The notes under the pieces: generated by a model
What the model was told of the DNA's origin: nothing
Seen by the model: the letters and a program-made list of their open reading frames with translations, nothing else
The model's database searches: none
Part shown: piece by piece, positions 1-8,992 of the stretch
How the letters are laid out: every line of letters starts with the position of its first letter
Numbering within the stretch: position 1 is the first letter of the stretch
Translations under genes and position numbers: made by a program
Assembly (NCBI GenBank): GCA_002221725.1
Contig: NJFT01000318.1
Location: 1 to 36,207, forward strand
Reading direction: 5' to 3'
Source: Scedosporium boydii
Taxonomy: Eukaryota; Ascomycota; Sordariomycetes; Microascales; Microascaceae
DNA: 36,207 nt

Positions 1-1
1 C

Positions 2-475
2 CCGGTCACCAAGATCACCATTATCATCCCCAACCCCGTCACCATCACCGTACTTCCCAACCCTGCCATCGTCACCGTGGTCCCCAAGCCTCCTCCTAAT
101 GTCCGACCGCCTCCCTACTGGGTCGTGAAGGACTACACCCGAACCTGCAACGCCGTCGACACGAGCTGCAACTACCTCTTCTGGATCGAGACTCATAACG
201 ACCCCTGGAACCCTTTCCCGCTCGGCAAGTGCAACTACACCGTCAAAGCTAGCCCTGGCGTTCCCGCCAGTCGACAGAGCGTTACCGACGTTCCGTGCGA
301 GGGAGGCTTCCGAGCTAGCTCTGCTTGGAGTGGACAGTTTGGTCCGGGCAACGGCTTTACGACGTATGGTGTTACTAATTATGTTGGTATCATCTGGCCC
401 GCCTATGCGGATTGGCAGGTGAAGAATAATACACCTGTTAAGCCGGATCAGCTTTACTTCCCTCTCTGGTTCTAA
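2..475 (+). CDS. C-terminal part of a putative secreted protein (5' end outside window)
   Basis: The frame is open from the first bases of the window to a TAA at 473-475, so only the last 157 residues are seen and the start lies upstream. The visible N-terminal part is a low-complexity stretch of short valine/proline/threonine repeats (P-N-P-V-T-x-T-V type), which looks like a linker. It is followed by a compact domain with four cysteines (CNAVDTSC, KCNY, PCEGG) and many aromatic residues, ending in PLWF. The cysteine pattern and the Pro/Thr linker resemble fungal secreted or wall-associated proteins. I recognise no named family, and no signal peptide can be checked because the start is missing. 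The gene ends tail-to-tail with the isopropylmalate dehydrogenase-like gene. Confidence 0.6.
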   Translation, partial: PVTKITIIIPNPVTITVLPNPAIVTVVPKPPPNVRPPPYWVVKDYTRTCNAVDTSCNYLFWIETHNDPWNPFPLGKCNYTVKASPGVPASRQSVTDVPCEGGFRASSAWSGQFGPGNGFTTYGVTNYVGIIWPAYADWQVKNNTPVKPDQLYFPLWF

Positions 476-854
476 GGCAATGGAGCCTTCTCTGGATGTG
501 GATGGGTATGTGGCCATACTCATCTGTCCCACACGATAGACCATAGAGGCTGGAAAATATTTGACCAAAGATACTTACGGTCTAAGTGAGGAAAGGAGAT
601 ATAATATGAGAATGAGGGCATCAGTATACGGATGTATATACTTTGCATATAAATTGAGTACCGGTATCAAAACAACCTAGTTTATTCTTCACTGTGCTTG
701 TATTCTGCCGTCTTCCATCAATTGATATAAATTTGTATCCTCAATTCATCCAATGTTTACTTTCCATAACTCTCCACGACATTGCAGTGGGCGTCCATAT
801 TGTGTATGTAAACGACCGTGAAGAAGGTGCGGAACAGTAGACTAGTCATCTCTC
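476..854. other. Convergent 3' intergenic region
   Basis: This stretch lies between two converging genes and becomes AT-rich around 600-760. It contains no open frame with protein-like composition. It presumably holds both 3' untranslated regions. I see nothing else in it. Confidence 0.5.
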
Positions 855-1997
855 TCAAGCCAAGAGCTCCCTCAGTACAACACAAGTCGCGTTACCAATT
901 TCCACAGTCGTAGCTTCACCGCCCATATCCCTGGATCGGATTTCCAATCCCCCCGATTCTTTGGAATCAAACACACGCGCCACAGCCTTCTCAATGGCCG
1001 ACGCCTCCTCCGCCAAAAGGCACGAATACCTCAGCAGCATGGCCAAGCTGAGAATCTGCGCGGCCGGATTCACCAAGCCCTTCCCAGCAATGTCGGGAGC
1101 ACTTCCGTGGACCGGCTCGTAGATACCCTTGCATCTGCCACTCCCCGGAATTCCCGATAAACTAGCGCTTGGAAGCATTCCCAGGCTTCCAACGATACCA
1201 CCGGAGATGTCCGACAGAATGTCTCCAAAGGTGTTGTCCGTGTGTATCACGCCATTGAACCCGCGGGGATTCTTGACCATGAGTAGAGCCATACTGTCAG
1301 CTAATTGATGCCGGAGCTCGACATCGGGAAACTCTCGGTCGAAGACGTCCTGCGTGACACGTCGCCAAAACCGGCCACTTGCGAGCACGTTGGCTTTATC
1401 GGCGCTCCAGACAATAGCCGGACCGCCTCCTCCCATGCCATCACCATTTCGGCCCAGCATGCGAGCGACGGCGGCACTGACGCGAGCGCAACGTTCCACT
1501 TCTGGCGCCGTATACACCCAGAGATCGGACGCACTCGTGGGTGTTTCAGTCTTCTCACCAAAGTAGGCACCACCGCAGTTCTCGCGGACGATGGTGAACT
1601 TTGTACCCCGAACAATCTCGGGTTTCAGAGGCGACGCGTCTATCAGCGAGGGGACTAATATCTCGCAAGGGCGGAGGTTGGCAAATGCGTCGAGCTTCTT
1701 GCGGAGGTTGAGGATGCCTAGCTCTGCGCCGGGCGAGCAGTGCGCCCACTCGGGGCCACCCACGCTGCCAAGAAGAACGGCATCACTTTGGCTCGCCCTG
1801 GTCAGGGCTTCTTCTGTGATGGGGACTCCATGCTTGTCAATGCTGCATCCGCCGATGAGGTCGGTGAACCTTGTGAATTTGAGGTTGGGTCGGCACTCTT
1901 CGATTACGTCTAGCACTTTGAGCGCTTCGGCCATGATTTCGGGACCGACATGATCGCCAGGGAGGACGAGGATTTGGAACGTAGTAAAACTCATCAT
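855..1997 (-). CDS. 3-isopropylmalate dehydrogenase-like beta-decarboxylating dehydrogenase
   Basis: Single-exon gene, 380 aa, beginning at one of two adjacent ATGs (1997 or 1994). The family oxidises and decarboxylates 2-R-malates with NAD+; the classical substrate is 3-isopropylmalate in leucine synthesis. Visible signatures are the N-terminal LPGDHVGPE, GSVGGPEW, the substrate-arginine segment LRKKLDAFANLRP, IVRENCGGAYFG with the catalytic tyrosine, the lysine in DKANVL, the aspartates of HQLADS and DNTFGDILSD, and the C-terminal GIYEPVHGSAPDIAGKG. All expected catalytic residues appear present and the length is normal. It is divergent from the SDR gene, with a shared 652-base interval carrying the 13-base cluster motif 241 bases from this start. 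Fungi normally have housekeeping LEU2 elsewhere, so I read this as a pathway-specific paralogue. A related substrate (tartrate, malate or homoisocitrate type) cannot be excluded. Confidence 0.9.
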   Translation of the reverse strand: MMSFTTFQILVLPGDHVGPEIMAEALKVLDVIEECRPNLKFTRFTDLIGGCSIDKHGVPITEEALTRASQSDAVLLGSVGGPEWAHCSPGAELGILNLRKKLDAFANLRPCEILVPSLIDASPLKPEIVRGTKFTIVRENCGGAYFGEKTETPTSASDLWVYTAPEVERCARVSAAVARMLGRNGDGMGGGGPAIVWSADKANVLASGRFWRRVTQDVFDREFPDVELRHQLADSMALLMVKNPRGFNGVIHTDNTFGDILSDISGGIVGSLGMLPSASLSGIPGSGRCKGIYEPVHGSAPDIAGKGLVNPAAQILSLAMLLRYSCLLAEEASAIEKAVARVFDSKESGGLEIRSRDMGGEATTVEIGNATCVVLRELLA

Positions 1998-2237
1998 GCC
2001 TGCGTTCTGTTGAATACACTCTGAAAAGATGGTCAGGCTTGCATCAACCGTACAGTATAATGAGCTGGTAATAGGCCGTCACCTCTTTGAAAATGATATC
2101 AATATCTACAACAATTATCAACCATTGCCGCTCTCCGAACTTCGGATCCCTTGGCACGGAGACAGACGTCACTTCTCGCCAAGCATCATGGGTTCCTCAG
2201 TCACCGAACTGGCCTGTTTTCGAGTCTGCAGTACCTC

Positions 2238-2250
2238 CGGAGCGTGCCAC
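2238..2250 (+). promoter_or_regulatory. Cluster motif copy 1 (CGGAGCGTGCCAC)
   Basis: This is an exact 13-base match to the words at 8397-8409 and 11211-11223, in the same orientation. It lies 241 bases upstream of the IPMDH-like start and 400 bases upstream of the SDR start. A CGG triplet at one end fits a zinc-cluster-type site. That it is a protein-binding site is inference from the repetition and position. Confidence 0.7.
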
Positions 2251-2596
2251 TTTCAGAGGTGATAATTTCCGGAAGCCCCTCCAAACTCGGAAGATGCTCG
2301 ACTCGTCCTAACCCAAACTCAGACTAGGTTCTTTTCCCCGCACGTCAATGTTCTGGAGTCTTGGAAGACAAAGGTGACTTGAAAGTTGATAGATCTGGAG
2401 CTCAGAGGAGGGAGAGAAGGCAATGGATCATGGCGAGGTCCGATCATTACATGTAAAAAAACAGGAATGACCACCTAGTCAGACCATCCGAACACCTCCC
2501 ACTATTATCCTGCCATCCACTACGATCAGATCTCTCCCCAACACGCGTTCCACACCCATTCCCATCTCCATCGTCCCATCCTCCTTCGTCCCGGAC

Positions 2597-2632
2597 TTTT
2601 TTTTATTTTTTTTTTTTATTTTTTATTTTTTT
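2597..2632 (+). repeat. T-rich tract upstream of the SDR gene
   Basis: Thirty-six bases of T interrupted by three single A residues end 17 bases before the SDR start codon. Such pyrimidine tracts are common in fungal core promoters and 5' untranslated regions. It is low complexity and prone to length error. Confidence 0.8.
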
Positions 2633-2649
2633 GCAACCATTAAGAAAAC

Positions 2650-3499
2650 ATGACTCTCGGACGCCTGAATGGCAAGGTCGCCATCATCACTGGCGCAGCC
2701 TCTGGCTTCGGCAAAGGCATCGCGATCAAATTCGTCTCTGAAGGCTGCCGAGTAATTATTGCTGATCTATCCCAAGAGGCCGGCACGGCAGTAGCAGCTG
2801 AGTTGGGTTGTGCCTTCGTCCGCGCCGACGTGACAAAAAGGTCAGATTGGGAAGAACTGTTGGCGCAGGCCGTTAAGCAGTTCGGCGGGCTGGACATAGT
2901 CGTCAACAATGCTGGCGCAACCTACACGAACAAACCGACGGAGGAAGTCACGGAGAAAGAGTTCGACCTGGTCATGAACGTCAATGTCAAATCCGTCTAT
3001 CTATCAGCCGCAGTCATTGTGCCCTATCTGATGCGGGAGTCGCGGCCTGGCTGTTTCGTCCAGGTGGCGTCGACAGCAGCAATTCGTCCGAGGCCGAGAT
3101 TGACTTGGTACAATGCGTCCAAGGCGGCGGTTGTGAATGCGACGAAGACTCTAGCTGTCGAGTACGGGCCGAACCAGATACGGTTCAACGCCGTCTCCCC
3201 AGTTGTGGGAAGCACTGGAATGTTCGTGAATTGCTATTCCCCTCTTATCTTCAACCCCAGATAAGTCCTCCTGTTGAAGCCTCTGCTAACGGGTAAACTT
3301 TGTTCCCACCTCCAGGACCCATCTATTCCTTGGCAAGGCCGACACTGCCGAGAATCGCGAGGCGTTTGTGGCGACAATTCCTCTTGGCCGACCGTCTACC
3401 CCAGCAGACGTTGCCAATGCTTGCTGCTATTTGGCCAGCGATGAGGCGGCGTTCATAACGGGAACAAATATCGAGGTTGATGGTGGGAGATGCGTGTAA
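2650..3499 (+). CDS. Short-chain dehydrogenase/reductase (SDR), probably NAD(H)-dependent
   Basis: Two exons: 2650-3221 and 3316-3499, giving 251 aa, the usual length of a classical SDR. The intron has an unusual GTTCGT donor, a perfect TGCTAAC branch point near 3284 and a CAG acceptor. Only this donor keeps the frame, rebuilding ATG across the junction. The protein has the dinucleotide motif TGAASGFG (residues 14-21), an acidic D39 after beta-2 that favours NAD(H), NNAG (86-89), N112, catalytic S141, and Y154-x3-K158. The C-terminal ITGTNIEVDGG is typical of the glucose/3-ketoacyl reductase-like branch. It is divergent from the IPMDH-like gene and shares its promoter motif. The substrate is unknown; oxidation of a hydroxy intermediate of the cluster's pathway is inference. 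Confidence 0.88.
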
Positions 3500-4049
3500 T
3501 ACAAAGAAGTAGTGGCGAATCGGCGATATCGTTTGGGTATAACTTATAAGATCGTCCAGGGCCGCGATTTGGCCACCGAAACTATCATAAACATGAACGC
3601 ACACCAATAGACAAATCTAAATGCCGTTTTCTCTTGGCTTCGTGTTCCGTAGCTCTGGCGAGCTACTCCAAATATAGTTCACTGTGGGGGATGTGGCAAT
3701 GCGTCGCAGAGCCAAACCCAATTCACACTAGACTCTCGCAGACTCTCGGTGAAGGACGAATTTAGAATAGCGTTCTGCAATGCAAATGTACCCCGCATGA
3801 CCAGATTGATCAAACGAATACTTTTTTTCCATTGGAGTCTGGTCGTCCACTCTTTTCCTCTCCTGTATCGGCGATCTTCATCCCAGAATCTCCCTCGCGA
3901 TCTCGAGTCTTCGACATAACCACACCCTCGACGCGGATTAGGTGCTGTGCATATTGAAGATGCTAAGTCCGCCGGACAACTCAAAGAATACCTCGGTAGG
4001 AAACTGATTCTCATTGACCTCACTAACTTTGAATTGCGTGAAGCTGACG
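3500..4049. other. Intergenic region upstream of the zinc-finger regulator
   Basis: No convincing gene is seen. There is no copy of the 13-base cluster motif. A short upstream frame begins with ATG at 3960 (16 codons to a TGA at 4005). It could instead be a first coding exon of the regulator if a 48-nt intron at 3996-4043 (GTAGGA..CACTAAC..AAG) is removed, because that joins in frame to the downstream protein. Confidence 0.45.
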
Positions 4050-6999
4050 ATGGAATGTCGGTTAATGTTCATGCAGCACTCGACCTCTTCCATCCTCTCA
4101 TGCAATGAGTGCGACCGAACCTTCAGCCGCCCTAGCCACCTCGACCGCCATCGCTTAACCCATTTACCAAAATCTCGTCGCAACATAATACCGTGCTTCC
4201 GCTGCACGCGATCCTTCTCGAGACAAGATGTCCTCCTTCGCCATCTGCGCGTCACCCACGACGTCGACGTCCGCGTGAAGAACTCCTACCAGAAATCGTG
4301 CTACCGATGCGTGCGAAAGAAGCTAAAATGTGACCGTGCAGCACCATGCGCTTCCTGTACGACGGCAAGCGCTGGGGAATCTTGCTCATATCCACCCCTT
4401 GACAATGACTATCGTGTCCCGAGGCATGGAGGATCACAGATCCTTGACCAGTCGATAACGGACGCTGATGATACTCCCATGTCCTACTCTCACGATACCA
4501 ATACCTCCAGCACCCCGCCGACGAGCGACATGAGTCCAGGGGCGTATGGGTCCGACTTTGCCACCTCTTCAGCCGCTGATGCCTTTGCGAACATGGATCC
4601 GTCGCTGGGCCCCGGCGTGATTGAATCCGACGAGTACCACAGCCCCGTCTTTTCCGTGTTCTCGGCCGGCAACAATATCCTCGAAGCTGGTGACGGTGGC
4701 ATGTTCGACCCATCTTTAGGTACTGATAACGGTGGCAATCACTTTGATTTTAGAGGTAGCGCGTTCGATTGGCTCGACTTTGACGTGTCCGATGTTGCGC
4801 TTGCCATGGACGGCATCAATGTGGGTGTGGGTGTCGGCGTCGACGTTGGCGTCGGTGTCGGTGTTCCTGGCAATGCACCCACCTCCGGCCCTGTCTTTCA
4901 AGAGCTGCTCCCCGGCAGTGAGCCGATAGCCCCTGTATCAGAAGTCCCCCCTCCTCCACCACAACTCCTCCCTTCTGCTCCTCCTGCTCCTCCTCCTCCC
5001 CCTGTTCCGGTCCCCGCTCCTGCTCCCTCTCTCCCACCACTACCTCGACCATCTGTTCTGCCGTGGCCATTCGAACAAGGCCAAGAGGCTCCATCCGACA
5101 GGTACCCCCTCCCTCCCCTGCGCGATGTCCTGCAAAACTCCGTGCGGTTGAATTCGAGCTCTGGGGGGGCGAAGACAACGGAACTAGAAGGCCTATTCCG
5201 GCTCCTGTCTAACCAACACCTGCCTGGACCCGAGGAACTCGTGGATTCAAACATGTCCATGGGTCTCGATCTGCTCCAAAGGCTCCTTAACGTCTATTTC
5301 TCCGATTTTCAAATCATCCAACCCATCATTCACCTTCCGACCTGGAGCGTTCCGAACAGCCCGCCGGTCCTGCTCGCCGCTATGGCGTGCATAGGAGCTG
5401 TGTTATCTTCTGAGCCCAACGCCGCGGAACTCGCCGCGACCATCAGCGACTTTTGTTTACCAATGATTACCTGGTTGGTAAGTTGTATCGAATTATCGAG
5501 ACAAATCCCATGCCGTCCCTGTCCCTGCTGTTATATTTCTTCCCGAAGATCCTGCGCTAACCGATTTATCCTTTGTCACCTAATAGGGGGTAACGGACTC
5601 TGCAAATTACTCAAATCCTCTGTATCTCGCAGCTCTCTGTTTACACCAGATCTATTCCCTCGGCTCCGGAAATCGCCAACTCTACCAGAACGCAGATCGC
5701 ACTCGCGGAGTCCTGATCGGGAGCCTACGTGGCCTCGGGCTATTGACGTCTCGCCCCAATCCCAACTCACAAGAAGACAGCGACGTGCACCGGCCCCCAT
5801 CGACCGACATAGCCGTGCTTCAGGCCGAGTGGATGGCTTGGGCTGCACAGGAGCGAGACGTACGCATCGCCTGGGCGTCTTTCGAGTATGACTGCAGCCT
5901 ATGCACCCTTACGAGTCGTCGTGGTGCTGTCGACCTCAGCGAGCTACCTTCGAGATTACCGTGTATCGATTCTGTTTGGGAAGCTCCTTCAGCATCGGCC
6001 TGGGCTGCACTTAAATCTAGACTCCCTTCCGGTGCTCTAGGCGCACCGCTATCTGGAGTCATATCGGCCGCGATAGCGGGAAAACCACCCCCCAGGTACG
6101 TTTCCGTTTGGGGTAAACGGCTGTGCGGACAGGCTGTTGGCCGTCTTCTATGGGACCTAAAGCAACTAGAGGCTATCGCTACTACGGAATGCTTTGGCGT
6201 GCCGTCTCTGTTCAACAGCCACCAGCAGTCAAAACTGCCACTTTTGAGGGGTTTGGACTGTATCGCCGAGTCGATGAACCACCCCATCTCAACGGCAGAT
6301 CTCGTCAGCTATAAGTAAGTTAAGGCATCTTCTGCTCCATACAGCAAACCAAGAATTTATACTTTTGAATACTAATCGAAGTTCACTAGCATCTCGAGTC
6401 TTCTATGCCACTACTCTCATCTCTACACTGCGGAAGACACCATGGATACAGTCCTTTACATCGTCCGCAATGTTGTTTCGAGAGGCTCTCGTCCTAACAA
6501 GGGCGTCGAAGTGGCACGTTGCCGCCTGGTTTCGGCCTTGACAAAAGATCCCCATAGGGCTAGGAGACTTGTCTGGCATGCTGGGCAAATAGTGGCCGTG
6601 GCTAATGAATATCTGGTGGCCGCACCATGCGAAATCATGAGGCTTTTCATGAGCTACATCTTCATTACCGCCTTTGCCAAGTATTGCCCGCGGCCACACA
6701 GGTCCAGCCGGGGAGGCACTGCCGCCACAACCACGACCGCTAGTATCGTCCGGCTAGACATTCCAAACCACGATGCCAACCAAAGCCGGGCCGTTTCCGA
6801 ATGGATCCAACGAGGTGGCCCCGCCAGGATAGGATCCGCTGAAAACATATATTCCGAGGGAGCTACTCTAGCGATAACTCAAGATGCCCAGAGTATGCTC
6901 CAAAGATTGCAGTCTTGGGGGCTCGCGGAGAAATTCTCCAAGATCCTCCAAGTCTTTGAAATCAATGACTGCGACGAACAGAGCAAGCGCGGAGATTAA
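4050..6999 (+). CDS. Transcription factor with two C2H2 fingers and a Zn2Cys6 cluster
   Basis: Three exons: 4050-5477, 5587-6314 and 6390-6999, about 921 aa. Both introns have GTAAGT donors and CTAAC/CTAAT branch points. Near the N-terminus lie two C2H2 fingers (C18/C21/H34/H38 and C49/C52/H65/H70), followed by a binuclear zinc cluster (C84, C87, C94, C100, C103, C112). Then come a (Gly-Val)n stretch, a long proline-rich tract and a fungal-specific transcription-factor domain. That domain starts around the LLNVYFSDFQIIQPIIHLP segment and runs through the second exon. Hybrid C2H2-Zn2Cys6 factors are a known fungal class. The first in-frame ATG is 4050, and 4071 or an upstream exon at 3960 are alternatives. 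It sits inside the cluster and is the natural candidate regulator of the shared promoter motif; this is inference. Confidence 0.88.
4822..4866 (+). repeat. G/T-rich repeat encoding alternating Gly-Val in the regulator
   Basis: Imperfect GTNGGN hexamers encode alternating valine and glycine with one aspartate, just before the proline-rich stretch (about 4945-5070). It is a low-complexity linker that probably varies in length between strains. Confidence 0.75.
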
Positions 7000-7113
7000 T
7001 AACAACTATAGACGCCATTTATGAAACTCATTACGATCGCGAAAGCCATTGAATTTTGAATGAGAATTTGTACTAATGTCATATTGCTACTTAATATCTA
7101 AATCTATGTATCA

Positions 7114-8157
7114 TTAGAAAATAGCCAAGCAATTTGGCGGACTGCTAACACCTCCGGGCATGTTGAGAGGAGCGCTAGCCACAAAGAAATCCCATCTACC
7201 GAGCTCCTGGCATTTACGGCTCAGCTCTTCGAGGTCGAACAACTCGCCAACAGCTAGTCCCCAACCGGCAATAAGATACTCGTGCATGAACAACCCTTGC
7301 TCCATACTGCCATCGGCTCTTGTGTACGACTTCTTCGGAGGATAGACCTCGAAGGAGACAGCGTCGCCTGCCACGGCGGCGAATCCTTCGTCCCAGATCC
7401 ACCTTAACATTTCCTCCGTTCCTTCGACACCCGCGTGTTGCGGGTTCGAACTCCGCGCGTAGTCCATCTTATCGGCAGCGCTCATACGCGTATCCCACTC
7501 TTTAGTCAAGCCGATCCTCACGAATAGGATATCGCCTCGTCTGAATTTCAGACCTTGTTCCTGCGCGATCTCCTTCAACACTGCGAGCGATATGGAATGG
7601 TCCGACAACGCACTGTACGCGATGCCTCTCCTTTCCGCGTAGGCTGCATAGTCTAGGAGAACCCCCCTTCCGCATATCCCCTCGCGTGCCCAATACTGCA
7701 TGCCAATCCTATCGCTTGACCGATCAACGATCTCCGACGCCTTCGTGCCGCCGTAGAAGAGCCTCCGCGAGGGTTCTTCTGCCGTTGGGAACGGAGCCGA
7801 GAAGTGCCGCAGACCATCCCATTGCGACGACTGTTGAGGGTTGAAGATGTAGACGTCGTCGAAGCCGGCGCCACCCAGAAGGGAGGTGATATGGTGCTGC
7901 GTGGGAGCGCGGTTGAAGTTGGCTATGTCCAGCTTGGTCAGGTCCCAGTTGAGAGAGACTCGTTGACCCGTCAGGATGCAGGATTTCGCGGCAGAGGAGA
8001 CGACGTCGGGGGTTAGCAGGACGAGGCGGCCTAACCCCTCCTCGGGAGACCCGGGCTTGCTTGGCCACACACGGCGTTTGTCGGGGAGAGCGTCGAAGGG
8101 TAGGTTGTGAGGCGACTCATTGTCACTCGCTGCGAGGATTCCTTGGATAGACCCCAT
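7114..8157 (-). CDS. Cyclase/formamidase-superfamily hydrolase
   Basis: Single exon, 347 aa, starting at the ATG of MGSIQG. It matches the architecture of fungal cyclase-family proteins (PF04199), relatives of bacterial kynurenine formamidase and isatin hydrolase. Typical segments are RVWPSKPGS near the start, WDGLRHF (the diverged form of the metal-binding HxGTHxDxPxHF motif), GRGVLLDYA, RGDILFVRIG, a conserved AGDAVSFEVYP and the C-terminal GGVSSPPNCLAIF. Members hydrolyse cyclic or aryl amides and lactones with a divalent metal. It lies tail-to-tail with the regulator. A copy of the cluster motif lies 240 bases upstream of its start. The substrate is not deducible; ring opening or deformylation in the cluster's pathway is inference. 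Confidence 0.85.
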   Translation of the reverse strand: MGSIQGILAASDNESPHNLPFDALPDKRRVWPSKPGSPEEGLGRLVLLTPDVVSSAAKSCILTGQRVSLNWDLTKLDIANFNRAPTQHHITSLLGGAGFDDVYIFNPQQSSQWDGLRHFSAPFPTAEEPSRRLFYGGTKASEIVDRSSDRIGMQYWAREGICGRGVLLDYAAYAERRGIAYSALSDHSISLAVLKEIAQEQGLKFRRGDILFVRIGLTKEWDTRMSAADKMDYARSSNPQHAGVEGTEEMLRWIWDEGFAAVAGDAVSFEVYPPKKSYTRADGSMEQGLFMHEYLIAGWGLAVGELFDLEELSRKCQELGRWDFFVASAPLNMPGGVSSPPNCLAIF

Positions 8158-8369
8158 TTTTCTGGGTTTGTTCGATCAACTGGCTCTGTTGTGTTTGATG
8201 GCAAAGAAAGGTACTGCAAGAGGGAGTGTCGCGGATATCGAAGAGAGCGGGAGACTCGACGAAGAGAAGAGCACGCGGAAGCGATAGAGCCAGAGCACCA
8301 GAACAACCCTTAAGGTCCCCGAGGGACGAAAATAGACTAGACCGGAGTAGCTTCCCGTTGTCCCCTTGG

Positions 8370-8379
8370 CCCCATGGGG
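8370..8379. promoter_or_regulatory. Palindrome CCCCATGGGG, copy 1
   Basis: A perfect 10-base palindrome lies 18 bases before cluster motif copy 2. The same word occurs at 11149-11158, also upstream of cluster genes. A second regulator site is inference. Confidence 0.45.
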
Positions 8380-8396
8380 TAATCTCCACACCAACA

Positions 8397-8409
8397 CGGA
8401 GCGTGCCAC
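8397..8409 (+). promoter_or_regulatory. Cluster motif copy 2 (CGGAGCGTGCCAC)
   Basis: Exact copy of the word at 2238 and 11211. It starts 240 bases upstream of the cyclase start codon, nearly the same distance as copy 1 has from the IPMDH-like start. Confidence 0.7.
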
Positions 8410-8992
8410 AACTGCTCAAATTCTCAGTGTCAACGAGATGGGGCCACCATCTAGCATCGCTAGGTCAGACGACTCTTGATCTACGGTTAGCTGAGGAGAG
8501 AGGGTCTAAGACCAGATCCATGGCGTCGGGAAACTTAAGAATGTCACCGTCACCTCGGCATATCGTCTTCTCTCGCATCGGCAGACACATTTAGATCGGA
8601 CCACTTTCGGACGTCGCACCCAGTCCGAGCTTGGTTTGATTTTTGCTGGAAGCAGTCTCCCCCGCCCTCGGGCGAGGCGTCTCTTTCCGGCTGAGAATGT
8701 AGCGATAACGTTAACAGAACAGAAATTTGTCACTGGGCTCGGGGAGACTGCTAGGCTAGTCGGTGAACATCGACGCTGTCGACTCCTCCACTCTTCCAAT
8801 TGCGACGAACCAGGAATTCGGAAAGGAGGCAGCTTGAAGACACAGCAAGGCAAAAAGTAAGATAGCTAGCTGGTAGAATCAGAAATTACACAGCGAATCC
8901 AGGAGAACAGTTAACTCCTTCATGCTCCTCTCCTCAGAACAATCATCCCCATTAAACCCGTTCTCGATCCCGGACATCATAAACTATTTCGA

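Larger units (their letters stand above)
1998..2649. promoter_or_regulatory. Divergent promoter region of the IPMDH-like and SDR genes
   Basis: This 652-base non-coding interval lies between two diverging starts. It carries the shared 13-base motif at 2238-2250 and ends in an almost pure T tract (2597-2632) just before the SDR start. Open frames inside it have no protein-like features. Confidence 0.65.
8158..8992. promoter_or_regulatory. Upstream region of the cyclase gene
   Basis: These 835 bases lie between the cyclase start and the 3' end of the transporter, both on the minus strand. It contains the palindrome CCCCATGGGG (8370-8379) and the 13-base cluster motif (8397-8409). Several open frames cross it on both strands, but they are arginine/serine-rich and mutually overlapping, so I do not call them genes. 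Confidence 0.6.

Noticed and set aside
1301..1953. Frames on both strands inside the IPMDH-like gene
   Set aside because: The IPMDH-like frame has all family motifs; the others are frame shadows.
4252..5260. Long minus-strand open frames antisense to the zinc-finger regulator
   Set aside because: They are shadows of its GC-rich, low-complexity coding; composition is Arg/Gly-rich and no domain is present.
8031..8860. Several 70-120 codon frames in the cyclase upstream region
   Set aside because: They overlap one another on both strands and are rich in Arg and Ser with no hydrophobic core; non-coding promoter DNA explains them better.
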